A DNA stretch of 64,000 bases from Thamnidium elegans (Eukaryota; Mucoromycota; Mucoromycetes; Mucorales; Mucoraceae): assembly GCA_025201345.1 (NCBI GenBank), contig JAIXMG010000011.1, positions 310,001 to 374,000 of the forward strand, read 5' to 3'. Within the stretch, counting starts at the first letter, position 1; the number at the start of each line of letters is the position of its first letter. The notes beneath the pieces were generated by a model, which made no database searches, was not told where the DNA came from, and saw nothing but the letters and a program-made list of their open reading frames with translations. This document shows positions 49,267-60,422 of this stretch, piece after piece. The translations under genes and the position numbers were made by a program.

Positions 49267-49866
49267 CGCCGTTTGGGACTCAAACAAAAAAGTAAAACCT
49301 ACTACTACCATTACAACCGAACGTAAAAAATCTACTACCAATAGAAAGAATTCAAATACACATGCTTCTTCTGGTCGACCTTCTCGTGTAAAAGGCCCTT
49401 GCCAAGCTTGTCATGAGACTTCTGATGGTTGTATGCGTAAAGCATTTAATTGGCCATTCCCTACAAGTACCATTTTTAATGACAAGGGCAAACCATTTGT
49501 TTATCTTTGTAACAAATGTGGTCTCAGGTAAAAAAAAAAAAAAAAAAAATATTTTAGATGAACATTTTTACTAATATCTTATATTATAGATATAATAAAA
49601 GTGGTGGTTGTGTTTGTCGCCACTGTCGTTGGGTACTTTGTAAAGAAGAAAAGCGTAAGGCTATGCAACTTATAGATCAAATGCGCCGCTCTCGTCCTGA
49701 CGGAAGAATTGATCCTGATGAAGATATTGAAAACTTTGCTTGTTCTCCAAAGTACTGGTCTTGTGGTCGTTCATGGAAAGTTGGATGGGTTTTACATAGC
49801 CAACATGATGATGAAGATGAAGAAATGATGGATCGTTCTCCTTCCTTAAGTGATGCTACTCTTTAA
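48569..49866 (+). CDS. GATA-like zinc-finger protein with an expanded finger
   Basis: Two exons (48569-49527, 49590-49866) give 411 aa. The first 270 residues are low-complexity: Ser/His/Asn-rich, an acidic SSEDEEE patch, and a run of ten Thr. The C-terminal part holds CQAC, 32 residues, then CNKCGLRYNKSGG followed by CVCRHC and VLC. CNKCGLRY closely resembles the second half of a GATA finger (CNACGLYYK), but the loop between the Cys pairs is about twice normal and a third Cys pair follows. A basic KEEKRKAMQLIDQMRRSR tail would suit DNA contact. It is probably a nuclear regulator; DNA target unknown. Confidence 0.75.
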
Positions 49867-50774
49867 GAAAAATACATGTTTTTATGCCCCCCCCCTTCCC
49901 TCAACTCTTTTTGTTTATATGTTTTTCCTATGTAAAGTTTCTTCCCTCCCCCTTTTTTTCATTTTTATTTTAAAATACTGTATATATCATATATTATGAT
50001 TCATAATAAATCCAAGTTCTCGTATAACCTTTCTTCTGTATACACACATGGTTTTTTTTTTTTTTTTATCTTCGGAAAAATAATGGACCCGTTTTGTTGG
50101 GTTTACTAGCGGAAAATAAAAATAAAAAAGTTAATATGATGTAAGGCAAAAATATTATCTTGGCAGCGTAAAAAATGATCCCTTCAACTTTTATTGATGG
50201 TTGTACAGTAATAAACAGAATCAAAAGAAAGTAATGAACGTACACCCCTTTAATATTATAAATAGATGAGATAATTGAATTAAGAAATATACTTATTACG
50301 CCAAGAAACGCTCAGCAGAAGAAAAAAAAAAAAAAATTCGAGGAGGGGTTTACAGATCAAATGATGAGATCATAAACATGTTACCTCTGCCAAACTAATT
50401 TTTTTTTTTAGTCTGTCAGTTTTATACAGTGTAAAAAAAAGTTCATCCGGTTGAGCATATCTTTCTTTTGCGTGTCACAGTCCATTAAACATCCAGCACG
50501 TGGTGAAAAAAAGAGGGTTGTCCCACTAATCTTTTTTACCAATGTTTTCCCTTCATATTCCCCCCTTCCCACAATTTTGGCAACCACATTTTTAACGGAT
50601 ATACTATTAAACGTCGTATTTTCTCTGGAGCACCCATAAATACTCATCACTTTTAAAATACAATAAAACAATAATTTCCTTTTTAAGACTTTTAACGAAC
50701 TGAACATCGTCTTAATTCTATAACATATATCACAGATAAACACTCATTCATAGAGCGTTCACGTCGCAATGTAT

Positions 50775-50802
50775 GTAGAAAGTAGAAAGTAGAAAGTAGA
50801 AA
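50775..50802. repeat. Four tandem copies of GTAGAAA
   Basis: Perfect 7-bp repeat, 28 nt in total, in intergenic DNA. Visible directly. Confidence 0.9.
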
Positions 50803-51189
50803 TCACGAACAATAACCTTTCTCATTCTTTCCTTTTGAGTTATGCAGTATTTTATCTTACATTATGCACAGCACACTTTTGTCTTATATTGTTTTGTTTT
50901 ATACATGTTTTGTCAGCTTTGTTTCTTGCGCATTTTATTCCTTAAACCATAAATTTTGTTTTCATGACTATGTAAACGTAAGTATCATTTAGAGCAATGG
51001 GGAAGGGCTTTGCGGCACGCAAAAGGTTTTAAATAATTGTCGTTATTGAGTATTTTACTACAACTGTATACTTTGTATTTTCCTGTTTCGTAAGACCGAT
51101 CGACCACAATGCATTCTAAACAATTATAATTACTATTAAAATGTTAATACAGACGTAATAATCAAAAGTCGTGATGCTATAAAACTTAC

Positions 51190-51637
51190 TTGACCAAAGT
51201 TCTGATATCATCAGGATTTGTGGAAAGCCCGGCGTAATCAACGATCAAAAGGCATACTTTTTTAATATTCGCTGATAACTTTGATAATAAAGCTATACCA
51301 ATCAAGGATTAGCTCATTGCGTTGTCCCTTTCATTGTTTGTCTAACATTCCCATATATCCAGAACTTACTTTGTGTGCTCCCAGCACAATAGTTCAACTC
51401 CATTTTCTCAAGTTCCTCGACAACATTAGGCATATCTCTAGAGTCAATGGGACTACCAGCCGAACATCGTGGAGAAACATATATCAATTCAGCAAGTGAC
51501 CTTTCCCCTCAAACAGTCAATCATATTTTGAAGATTAGCCTCTCACTCATCATTCGACGGTTCACCTGGGCTTTTTCTTGTATATCCTATAATTTCAAAG
51601 CCATCTGTCTTTAGCTTATTGATGTAGCACTCGTAGC
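51190..51637 (-). pseudogene. Decayed recombinase-like gene fragment
   Basis: Three coding-like pieces on minus. A (51637-51543): LKTDGFEIIGYTRKSPGEPS, then NDE and an in-frame TGA, continuing EANLQNMIDCLRG. B (51496-51370), one base out of frame with A: SLAELIYVSPRCSAGSPIDS, MPNVVEELEKMEL, CAGSTQ, ending at a GTAAGT donor. C (51271-51190), after a CAG acceptor in matching phase: NIKKVCLLIVDYAGLSTNPD then DIRTLV, ending at another GTAAGT donor. One nonsense codon and one frameshift, with splice sites still recognisable, indicate a dead multi-exon gene. GYTRKS and the following hydrophobic strand recall the N-terminal resolvase fold of serine recombinases; that is inference. Confidence 0.45.
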
Positions 51638-51844
51638 TTTTTTTTTTTTTTGATAATTGGCCAAATTGTACGCTAAAAAGACTTGTGCAAAATGTTGGTA
51701 CGGAGTTGTGTTCGTAAATCACGTATTTTTTTTACAGTACTACGTATCTCTATCCTTCTCTTTCATCAGATATATTATTTTGCGCTCGGTTCGACTATTT
51801 TTAATGCGTTTTCTCGATATTTGAGCTTTCAAGTATTCGGCACC

Positions 51845-51875
<31 letters not shown>

Positions 51876-52262
51876 GGAAAATTGGGTAAATGCTCCAATC
51901 TTCTTATCTTGATATAAACTTGTGTAATAAACAAGTAATGAAATATGGACTGTGTTTTTAAATGTATTTTATTTTTACCAGCTATTTTTAAATTCAAAAT
52001 AATTAGAGAGGACATAATATAAAATGTTAATATCTATAAATTACTAACCAAAAAAAAAGTTGTTGGTAAGAATTGTTATAAAATAAAAGACAAGTATAAA
52101 ATAAAATATAAATTGAAGTTTGATAATAAAATATGAAAAAGAGAGAAAAGTAAGAAAAGTAAAATGTCTTATAAGCATAAAATAAAACTAGTGTTTCAAG
52201 ATACATAAGGCAGCAGAGAGAACGAGACAGCAAAAGAATAGACAAAATCGAGTCACTACAAT

Positions 52263-52572
52263 TCAGTAATACTTATGGATTACGTTATCTTTTGTTTCAT
52301 TATCTACCTCTTTAATTGTTTCTTCAAATAATTCAGATTGTGAGCTTAGTTCTGCATGACGGTACCGTTTGTACCTAAATGGAAAAAAAAAAATCGATTC
52401 TTTTACTTGCGAGAAGATATGGTTCTGACGGTGTATCAATGTAGCAAAGTTCAACATCCTGGATTGCGGCAATTTTTGCTTCATTTAAAATTTGATTATC
52501 AGTAGTTAATAGATCGCCGTAGAATATATAAGCTGCTTGCGAATGTGTAATCTGTATCTCTATGTTTGACAT
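52263..52572 (-). CDS. Small two-exon hypothetical protein (84 aa)
   Basis: Exon 1 52572-52407 starts MSNIEIQITHSQAAYIFYGD, followed by LLTTDNQILNEAKIAAIQDVE; donor GTAAAA. With an acceptor CAG just before 52351, exon 2 (52351-52263) continues LSSQSELFEETIKEVDNETK to a stop. Total 255 nt in frame. A different acceptor (TTTAG at about 52376) breaks the frame. No family recognised. Could be a real small gene or a chance frame; the MITE-like element begins 24 bp before its ATG. Confidence 0.4.
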
Positions 52573-54215
52573 TCAAGTGGACGGGAGGTGGGGTTAATTC
52601 CTGGTACACCACCATTTACACCACCAGCGCCAATTTAGCGAAATTCCTGCATTGACACCACCATATCATAAGGAAGCATTTAGACATTTGATAATATAGA
52701 AGGTACTTGCTTTATTCAACTATGATAAAAATGATTTATTTAACCATCGTGATATTTATATTACAATTTCCTTTCTCACAATATTAAAAAAAGTCGTTTT
52801 TACATGTAAAGTACCTGTTATTGTAAATGGTGGTGCATCAAAAAAAAAAAAAAAACGTCATAAATTGACACTGGTGGTGTATCCAGAATTAAAAGCAGAC
52901 ATTTATTTTTGATTTGAAGCCAATTATTTTTGAGAAAATGCTAATCACCATAAGCCGCCCTACAATTTGAAAAATCCGCCTTTTGAGCCTAAAGTAATTA
53001 TTTATAGGTCCTTTGGAAAACCAAAAACCGCCCTTTAGTGTTGCGCTAACTGTATACAAACATTTCCTCCCTCTAGAATTATCATTATGTAGATCAAATC
53101 ACATCTTTTTATTTCAACCTACTAATAGTAAATCATTTTTCGTTTTATAAAGACAAATCAGTACCTTTTACTGTCGGCACCCTATAGAATGTATTCCAAT
53201 ATTTAGAAATCTCCCCTCAGAGAAACCTCTCGTTATGTCTTGCGATTATTGATAACGATAACTATGATAGGCCCCCCGCCTTTTTTTTTTTTGGCTAAGC
53301 GTATCTAGCCAAAATGAAATTGCCTTCTGAAATATCGACGGCGTGAAATATTTTGTATCATAAAGTGTCTACCAGTTCAATCTTTAGAAATTTAGCCTAA
53401 CTACCGCTGTGCGGGGGCTAACGGAGTATCATCACCGGTCAGTAGCTGACTATACGATCTACTTCAAAAAAAAAAAAAAAAAAAAAAGTACTCAATGTAA
53501 AAAAAAACATTCGATTAAACGAAGGTTATTTTTTTCTTTGATAATTGGTGACATTCTGTCTATGTCTAAATCAGTAGAGATAAAAGGTTTTAGATAACTT
53601 TTGGTAAAAAAAATAAAAAAATACCGTCTTTTGTCTCACTGACCATCACTCTTGTTACGTTTATTGGTCATACAGTGGTGACACCGTTCAAGGGTTTTCG
53701 ATTTAAAGATGATTTTTGTCATCAAAGCGCTCTCTTTTTTTTTTTTTTTTTTTTTTCTTGCCAGACACTAACCGGATAATCAATTGCTAATAGCCATTCT
53801 ATCTTTCAATTATCTTACGCGCTGCTTTTCGTTTAAAGAGATTGCCTATTTTAATAGTGTTCTTTATAATCTTGTAAAAAAAAAAAAGGAGGAGACGCTT
53901 GTTGTAGGATTTCCGTGCAAGTTAATACCGCCTTTTGGAGCGCTCGTCCTTTCTTTCAAAAAGAAAAATCTCCTCTTTTAAAAGCTTACTTTTATAGCAG
54001 CTACTTGATTAAGATAGAAAATTTCAAAACTTCAACTTTACCAACAAAAGACTTTTGATTAGCAAGACCCAAGACTGATATTATTTATACTCGTATCAAA
54101 ATCAAATTGGTAAAAAAAAAAAGACAAGTCGGGTACGTATTTAATCACAACATTTTATTACAACATTTTATTTATCTGCTTTCGTTAATACTATAGTACA
54201 ATTGGGGGGTTTAAC
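52573..54215. other. 1.6 kb intergenic region with an inverted-repeat element
   Basis: Holds the inverted-repeat element at 52596-52890 (listed separately). At 52950-53040 short direct repeats of CCGCCCT/CCGCCTTTT occur three times. No gene is supported in the rest; A/T runs at 53466-53487 and 53734-53756. Confidence 0.55.
52596..52890. mobile_element. MITE-like element with imperfect terminal inverted repeats
   Basis: About 295 bp. The ends AATTCCTGGTACACCACCA (left) and the complement of TGGTGGTGTATCCAGAATT (right) are imperfect inverses. Inside them, CACCACCATTTAC (52607-52619) is a perfect inverse of GTAAATGGTGGTG (52823-52835), and an 18-of-20 match exists between 52617-52636 and 52862-52881. 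The centre is non-coding and AT-rich. Size and structure suit a non-autonomous DNA transposon; the flanks show no certain target duplication. Confidence 0.45.
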
Positions 54216-55148
54216 TTAAGCCTTGGTGATGGTAACAGTAACGGGACCGTTAATACCGGTAACGCGAACAACGTTGTTTACAATTTCAGGTGTAGCCTCA
54301 CCCTTGACATCAACCTTAACACTAGTAGGGTACATCTTCTTACAGATGAGCCATTCAGCTTCACCAGTACCGTTCAAGGTAGCAACGTAAGATTTGGAAG
54401 TGTGATCAAAGTCCTCAGACTTGAAATCAGCAGTACAGGTGTTAGAAGTAGGAGGGTAACCGAAATCGTTAGCGTACTTGACAACCAAACCAGCACAAAG
54501 AGGAACTTGTTGTTGGACGTTCTTAACAAAAGCGGTAGGAATAGAACCAGCTAAATCAACTTGGGTAATATAGATCAAATTAATACCAGTGTCGGTCTTG
54601 GTAATCTTCCAGCCAGAGATGATCAAGTTGGCACGGACGTTACCAGAGACAGCGGGAATAGTAGAGTCTTCAACAGAGGCCATGACGACGTAACATTCAT
54701 CTTCACTGATTTGACGAAGAGAGGTGGCGCACATATCACGAGCACTAATAGGCCATGGGGTCTTGACCTTGACCCAGAACAAGGATTCCAATCTATTGTA
54801 CATGACCTTGATTTCGGAAGTATCAAACTTTTCATCCCCTATTATAAATGTATTAGAAAACCACAGAAAAAAAAAAAAAAAACTTTTTTTTTTTATTTTT
54901 TACTTACAAATCTTTCTACAACCAGGTAAAAGAGCAACGGAAGCAATTTGTTGAGCAGTGAACTCATGACCCTCAAAATGGATATCACCACGAACGATGG
55001 GAACAGGGCTAGAATCAGTAACCTTGTTGTAAAGCTTGACACCTCCCTTTTCTTGAGTGAAGTTCCATCCCTCTTCAGTACTAGCGAGTTCCTTGAAGTA
55101 TTCCATAGCCTTGTTTGAAGACTCAGCGTGGGGGTTGGTGACAGTCAT
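54216..55148 (-). CDS. START-domain (lipid-binding) protein
   Basis: Two exons (55148-54908, 54838-54216) give 287 aa. Start-domain features: EEGWNFTQEKGGVKLYNKV, SPVPIVRGDIHFEG, KFDTSEIKVMYNRLESLFWV, KTPWPISARDMCATSLRQ, a long YVVMASVEDSTIPAVSGNVR strand, ISGWKIT, and YITQVDLAGSIPTAFVKNVQ near residue 190. These match the StAR/START lipid-transfer fold, which carries sterols, phospholipids or ceramides between membranes. There is no transmembrane segment or signal. The roughly 65 C-terminal residues after the fold (WLICKKMYPTSVKVDV) look like an additional beta-rich segment. Ligand unknown. Confidence 0.85.
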
Positions 55149-55997
55149 TATTATTATTATTTTTTTTTTAAAAAAAAGAAAAAGAGTTGAATAGAGAAAA
55201 GAATAACTTGTATATTTTTTTTTTTGGTATTTATAACAAAAAAGACGGGTAAATGTAAAAATTGCGGGGTATAGGCGTACAATACTGAAAATGTTGTAGG
55301 ACAAGCATTGATTGAAACCACATGTGAAATTTATGAGAAAAAAAAAAAAAGAAACTGTATCTTGTTATAAGCCTTTTTGTGCCAGTGAGAAAAATAAACT
55401 CACCAAACTTGCGAAGATCATATGAAATAAAAAAGAGTTTTTTTTTTATTATCCAACATTTGGGTGTATATAAGGGAAACAAGTACAAAAAAAGGTAAAT
55501 GTGCTCATTTTTACGGTTACAGAAACACAAGACCAGATATTATATTATACATTTTCACGATGTATATAAAGGACATGAAGTGACAGATTGTTGCTTCGAT
55601 ATTTTCTACGTGGGAGTTTTAATGCCAAATGACTTTTAAATAAAAGAAAGGATGATTTTTTATTGGGTTATTTTCTTGGTACTTGAGTATTAAAGGCGAT
55701 AAACTAAATGCGTTTCACATGTAAATTGTTTAAATTTATATATTCTGTGTACCGAGAAAAAAAAAAAACCATTTTATTTATATAAATGGTAGATGGTTTA
55801 CATATATATATATAAAAAAAGCACAATCTCAAATAGCATTTACACACATAAATTATAATATATTATCATGAAGGGATAGGAAGTGTAAAAAGGGAGGGGG
55901 ATAGGAGGGAGGGGAGCGGGAGGGAATTTTTTATTGGTTTGTATGTAATATTAAAAGTATCAATAGTTAAAAAAAAAAAAAAGTATTAGGTATATAA
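55149..55997. other. 0.85 kb intergenic region; no gene seen
   Basis: 5' flank of the START gene and 3' flank of the TBC gene. T(n)A(n) dyad at about 55159-55177, a GGGAGG-rich block near 55890-55925. No exon supported. Confidence 0.6.
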
Positions 55998-58553
55998 TTA
56001 TTGAATGATTTGTGGTTCTTCACACATGATCATTGAATTTTTCATCATTATAGTATTATTTGTTGTGGGAGTAGCTGGAGGAGACCCAAATGCGCTCCAT
56101 ATCCTTGAGTACATGCTTGATCTTTTGCTGTTATAATTGCTACTATTTAAAGAAGTGAGTGAAGTAGTAGATGAAGCATAACTTTCAGTTGATTCTCTTC
56201 TCTCCCGTGGAGGTGTACTCGTTCTATTAGCCAACATGGACAAGGAAGCAGTCGAATTACGCTTGTTGGATGCAGCTCGACGTGGTTGTTGCAGTGACCC
56301 CCGAGGGGTACCTACGGTTGATTCAAATTCCGCCAATTTGACTTTAGTCTCTGCTAAATACTTTTCAAGTTCACGACAACGTAATTCACTTTCTACAAAC
56401 TTTGACTTGTATTCATCCTCTTGTTGTTTTGGTTGTAAGGTGTGACGCCTGTTTAATTCCTTGGGTTTCTTTGGTGGTGAACCAAATAAGATGGTATGTG
56501 CAGCAAATACTTCTTCTGAGAAGGTACCACGAGGCATAAAAAAAGCATTCTTTTCTTCTTGTAAATCTTTAACATGGAATTCCAACTTTTCAACGTCTTT
56601 CGCAAGACTCATTTTTTCAACCTGTAACTCAGCGCAGGTCTTTTTAGCTACCATAGCCATAGCCAATACTTCTTCTTGATCTGCATAAATTTGGTCTCTT
56701 TCAGTCACTACATCTTCTAGTTCTGATTCCAAGTAAATAACTTTTTGACAAAGTACCGTTTGCGATTCTTGCATCGAGTTCATTTGAGCAGTTAAATTTT
56801 GACAATGGTTTACAAGTGATTGATATCGTTGACACGTTTCAAAATGATCCAACTTGACTGCTACCAACTCTGATGTGACATTTTGCAGAGCTGCATCTAA
56901 TTTCTTTTGATTGGATTCTTCTTCAACTACAGGTGTCGCCACTGCCAACTCTTCTACTGTAGGAGCTAAAGCTCCCGCAATTAATGCACCAAAATCTCCA
57001 GAGTCACGAAGTGAGGCAACAAACGAACTAAACTGATCTTGACGTTTAGCTCTATGATCCAATACAGGTTCATTTTCTTGGCTGTTCTTTACGTCAGCAA
57101 TAGAGTTGGCCAACTTGATCTTGTACTTCTTGACTCGTTTTTCTAGAAACGTATTACGTTTAAATAACTTTGACTGAGCAGCTTCATGATCCATTTCATG
57201 CATTCTTAATTTCATGTTATCTTGAGATAAAGCCGTGTGTTCCCTTTGAAGTTGAGATAGTGCATTAGCGAGGTCCTGAACTTGTTTTTGTAGCTGTGGC
57301 ACAGGTTCTTGCACTCTACCAAAATTAAAGTCAAGACTATCAATAGAAATACAAAGAATGTCATTCACATTGATATCTTGATCTTGTAAATTATTTAAAG
57401 AATGAACTATTTCTTTTGAATCAGTCATAGCAGAAAGTCTCTTTTCGTTCTGCTGTAATATCCAAATAGAGGTACGGATCATAGTTTGGACTGCACCTTG
57501 CAACCAGACCAAGTCATATAACCGCATGACATGAGGCATATCGAACAATGTAAGGAACCATTGTGTTGCATACATGGATGGTTGAACTGATAACCGAGAG
57601 AAGTGACTTTCTAGGTGGGGGCAAATAGACGTAAATAACGATTTAAACTGCTGTAATACAAAACCAAGTCCTCCCATGTAGATTTGTCGCATATCATAAG
57701 TTTCCATTAACCTAAAATTTTTACGTTAGTAATACTCATTTCTTTTTTGTTTATATGTATTCACTTACCTGACAAATACACTAAATATTTGATTTTCTGG
57801 AATCTGTCAAATGATTTTGTTAGATAAAACAAAAAAGACATATTTATTAAAGAGAGAGAGACAGAAACTTACATTAAGATCCAAAAGGGGAGTAATCAAA
57901 GTGGCTAAACTAGAGTGATACCCTACTTGCGTATCATATACACTATATGCTTTTAAAATACGAGCAACAACGGGGTTAGACTGATCCCTTTCAATAATAG
58001 CATCAAAAGGTCCAGGTGCCAAAGTATCGTACAAGGACTGAACTTTTAAACTAGGTTGACACAAAGAAATCCAAATAGTACCCCGCATATCTGCGCTGAT
58101 TTCAGTAGTTAATAATTGCATTTTTTTTTCCAAGCTTATAGAGTCCACCAAAACTGTATCTTCTAATGTATGTGCTGATTCTAATTTTGATATTATATTA
58201 CGAATCAATTTTTCTTGTTCTTTTAAACACCAAGTTTTCTACATGGAGAGGTTAGAGATATGCAAGGAGTAAGAAAAAAAAAAAAAGTATAAAAAAGGGG
58301 GGTGAAAAAGAATTTATACCTCAGTGTAAAGCTTAAGAGATGCAGGGATGTTATTACGTCTTTCAGCTAGTGTAAGTGAGGTAGATTTTTCTGGTGAAAT
58401 ATCATACAATAGTGTCTGTTGCTTATTTTCTGCGGATTTGGACGGAATAGGTCGTATCTTGATAACGTTCTCTTCTAGTTTAGATAGCATTTGAGGTGCT
58501 GTTAACAACATTTCTGGTGACGAGGAAGTTTCCGTTAAAGTAATAGTAGTCAT
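55998..58553 (-). CDS. TBC (Rab-GAP fold) protein with C-terminal coiled coil
   Basis: Four exons (58553-58320, 58238-57873, 57803-57769, 57711-55998) give 782 aa. The TBC fold spans about aa 120-320: ISADMRGTIWISLC, KAYSVYDTQVGY, METYDMRQIYMGGLGFVLQQ, ATQWFLTLFDMPHVMRLYDL and WLQGAVQTMIRTSIWIL. It is followed by about 250 residues of Leu/Glu/Gln-rich coiled coil (QLQREHTALSQDNMKLRMHE etc.) and a Ser/Thr-rich tail. Such proteins usually switch off Rab GTPases in membrane traffic. The IxxDxxR finger reads IIERDQSN (Asn166 for Arg) and the YxQ finger reads YHS (aa 185-187), so catalysis is unlikely. Exon 3 is only 35 nt. Confidence 0.88.
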
Positions 58554-58659
58554 TAAAAAAAAAAGGTTTTTTTTTAATAATTATAAAATTCGTACAAGAA
58601 AGTAAAAAAAGATGAAAAAGAAGGGGAGTAGAAAAAAAAAAGGTACCGTTAAATACTCG

Positions 58660-58691
<32 letters not shown>

Positions 58692-59256
58692 TGTTTGAGC
58701 GGGTAAATCAGATGATCGTGTATGTAAAGAGTTGTTTATCAAAGAAAGAACAAGTGTGTATAAAGAGCGAGAGAGAGAGAATGAAAATAAAGAGAGGACT
58801 ATGCACTCCTATTATAGATATACTCATGTATTATGTATAAAGGGGGAGATCAGCAACCTTCTTTGTTGTATAAATAATAGTCTTGTTTTGTTGATGTCTC
58901 GACTTTTTTTTTGTTTTTCTTTCGTTCATCCCTTATATTATAGTCTATATACTACTAGTAAGACGATCTTGCACAAAAAAAAAAAAAAAAAGAATGCGTC
59001 ATTATGTTGTTTATATATATCAGCGTCCTTTTTTCTTTTCTTTTTTTTTTTTTTTATAGTTTTGATGGCACAGACAGACATTATATAAAATATCATTCAC
59101 TGTTATACATGACAGATTTGTTTATTTTATATTCTTTGTTTCTTTATTATTGCATCAGAAAATAGATAAAACAAACATCTGCTTTTAATCCGTTTTTCTA
59201 GCACGAACTAGATATATATATATAATGAGTTAAACAATAAGGATTGTCATTTCTAT
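58554..59256. other. 0.7 kb intergenic region; no gene seen
   Basis: Upstream flank of the TBC gene and 3' flank of the velvet gene. A30-scale run at about 58660-58689 and GA-rich stretch near 58768-58790. No exon supported. Confidence 0.6.
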
Positions 59257-59910
59257 TTATATGTATTTACCATCATTACGGATAGGAATCTTTAAGCCCT
59301 GCTTTGCAAATGCCTTTGATAACTCAGTAGATTCTATGTACAAATAAATTAGTAACTATGGTAACGAAGTAAATTTAAACTTTTTTTTTTTTTACCTGTC
59401 ATTCCTGGAAACTATATAATAAACGAAGTTTTTTTTTTAACAATTATTTCTTAGCTTAATATATATATATACCTTCTTTGCAGAATAGACTGTAAATGGG
59501 TCAGAAAATACTTGAGCTACGATTTTAGATTTTGCATTTTCTTGAAAGTCAGAACTAAACGTACAAAAAAAAAAGGTCAATTATTATGCTTGATAGGTTA
59601 CTACTATAATGCTTTTTTTTTTTTTTTTTACTTTGCCAATTTCATCAAACTAAAACGAAGTGTATATCGCCCTTCGGTACGAATACTTAGATCAGGAAAA
59701 GCAAAGTAAAGGCCTTGTTCACCCTCAGGATTTTTTAATAAACTAGGCGAACTAACTAAAGAACCCATTAAAACTCTAGTGCATTTTGGTGGATTTGAAA
59801 TGATATTTCTTTCTTCTGTGCGGTCGTCAGACCATAACGTAACATGAAGTACAAAAAATGGTATTTGTAACATTCTAATGGACGTCTATTAAAACTCTCT
59901 CCTCTTCAAT

Positions 59911-59948
<38 letters not shown>

Positions 59949-60293
59949 TACTGAACATCGACAGGATTATCTTGTCCTTGTTGTTTAACTATTAATTGTA
60001 CGATAGGCGGAGGATCAATAGGTCTTCTATCTTTTTCTCCAAATCCACACATACGAGCGTGAAGAGGTTGTTGACAAACGACAAGTTCATACGTTCTAAA
60101 TAATAAGATAATATGCCTATTTTAAAATTAATTTATAATACCTCTTTTCACGCTCATCCAAGCCGATGGATCTGTAAGTAGGATTGGAAAAGTCTTCTGT
60201 TGGAATGGGATTCTCGGGGAATGACTGAAATCTAGGCTCTGCAGTATAAGGGTAATGAACTGTATTATTATAATTCTGCTGTTCTCTATTCAT
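59257..60293 (-). CDS. Velvet-domain transcription factor
   Basis: Six exons (60293-60142, 60095-59952, 59874-59632, 59554-59473, 59411-59396, 59333-59257) join in frame to 237 aa. The velvet fold is seen from [20 protein letters not shown], through [48 protein letters not shown] and [20 protein letters not shown], to [20 protein letters not shown] and [20 protein letters not shown]. Velvet proteins are fungus-specific NF-kappaB-like DNA-binding factors controlling development and secondary metabolism. The single velvet domain with a short N-terminal extension suits the VosA/VelB/Ryp group rather than VeA. Exon 5 is 16 nt, which automated callers may skip. Confidence 0.92.
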
Positions 60294-60422
60294 TTTAATA
60301 TATATATTAGGGAGAAGGGAAAAAAAAAAGAGAGGGAAAAAAAGGAGAAAACAGAAAAAAAATAAATAAACAACAATAATAATAAAAAGTCCGGGCTACA
60401 TTTTGAGTCTGAAAATCTATTT

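Larger units (their letters stand above)
49867..52262. other. 2.4 kb region with a decayed gene; otherwise empty
   Basis: Begins with the 3' flank of the zinc-finger gene (C10 and C-rich stretches near 49886 and 49945). A four-copy GTAGAAA repeat is at 50775-50802. The recombinase-like relic at 51190-51637 is listed separately. A T29-scale run lies at about 51848-51875. Nothing else supported. Confidence 0.55.
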
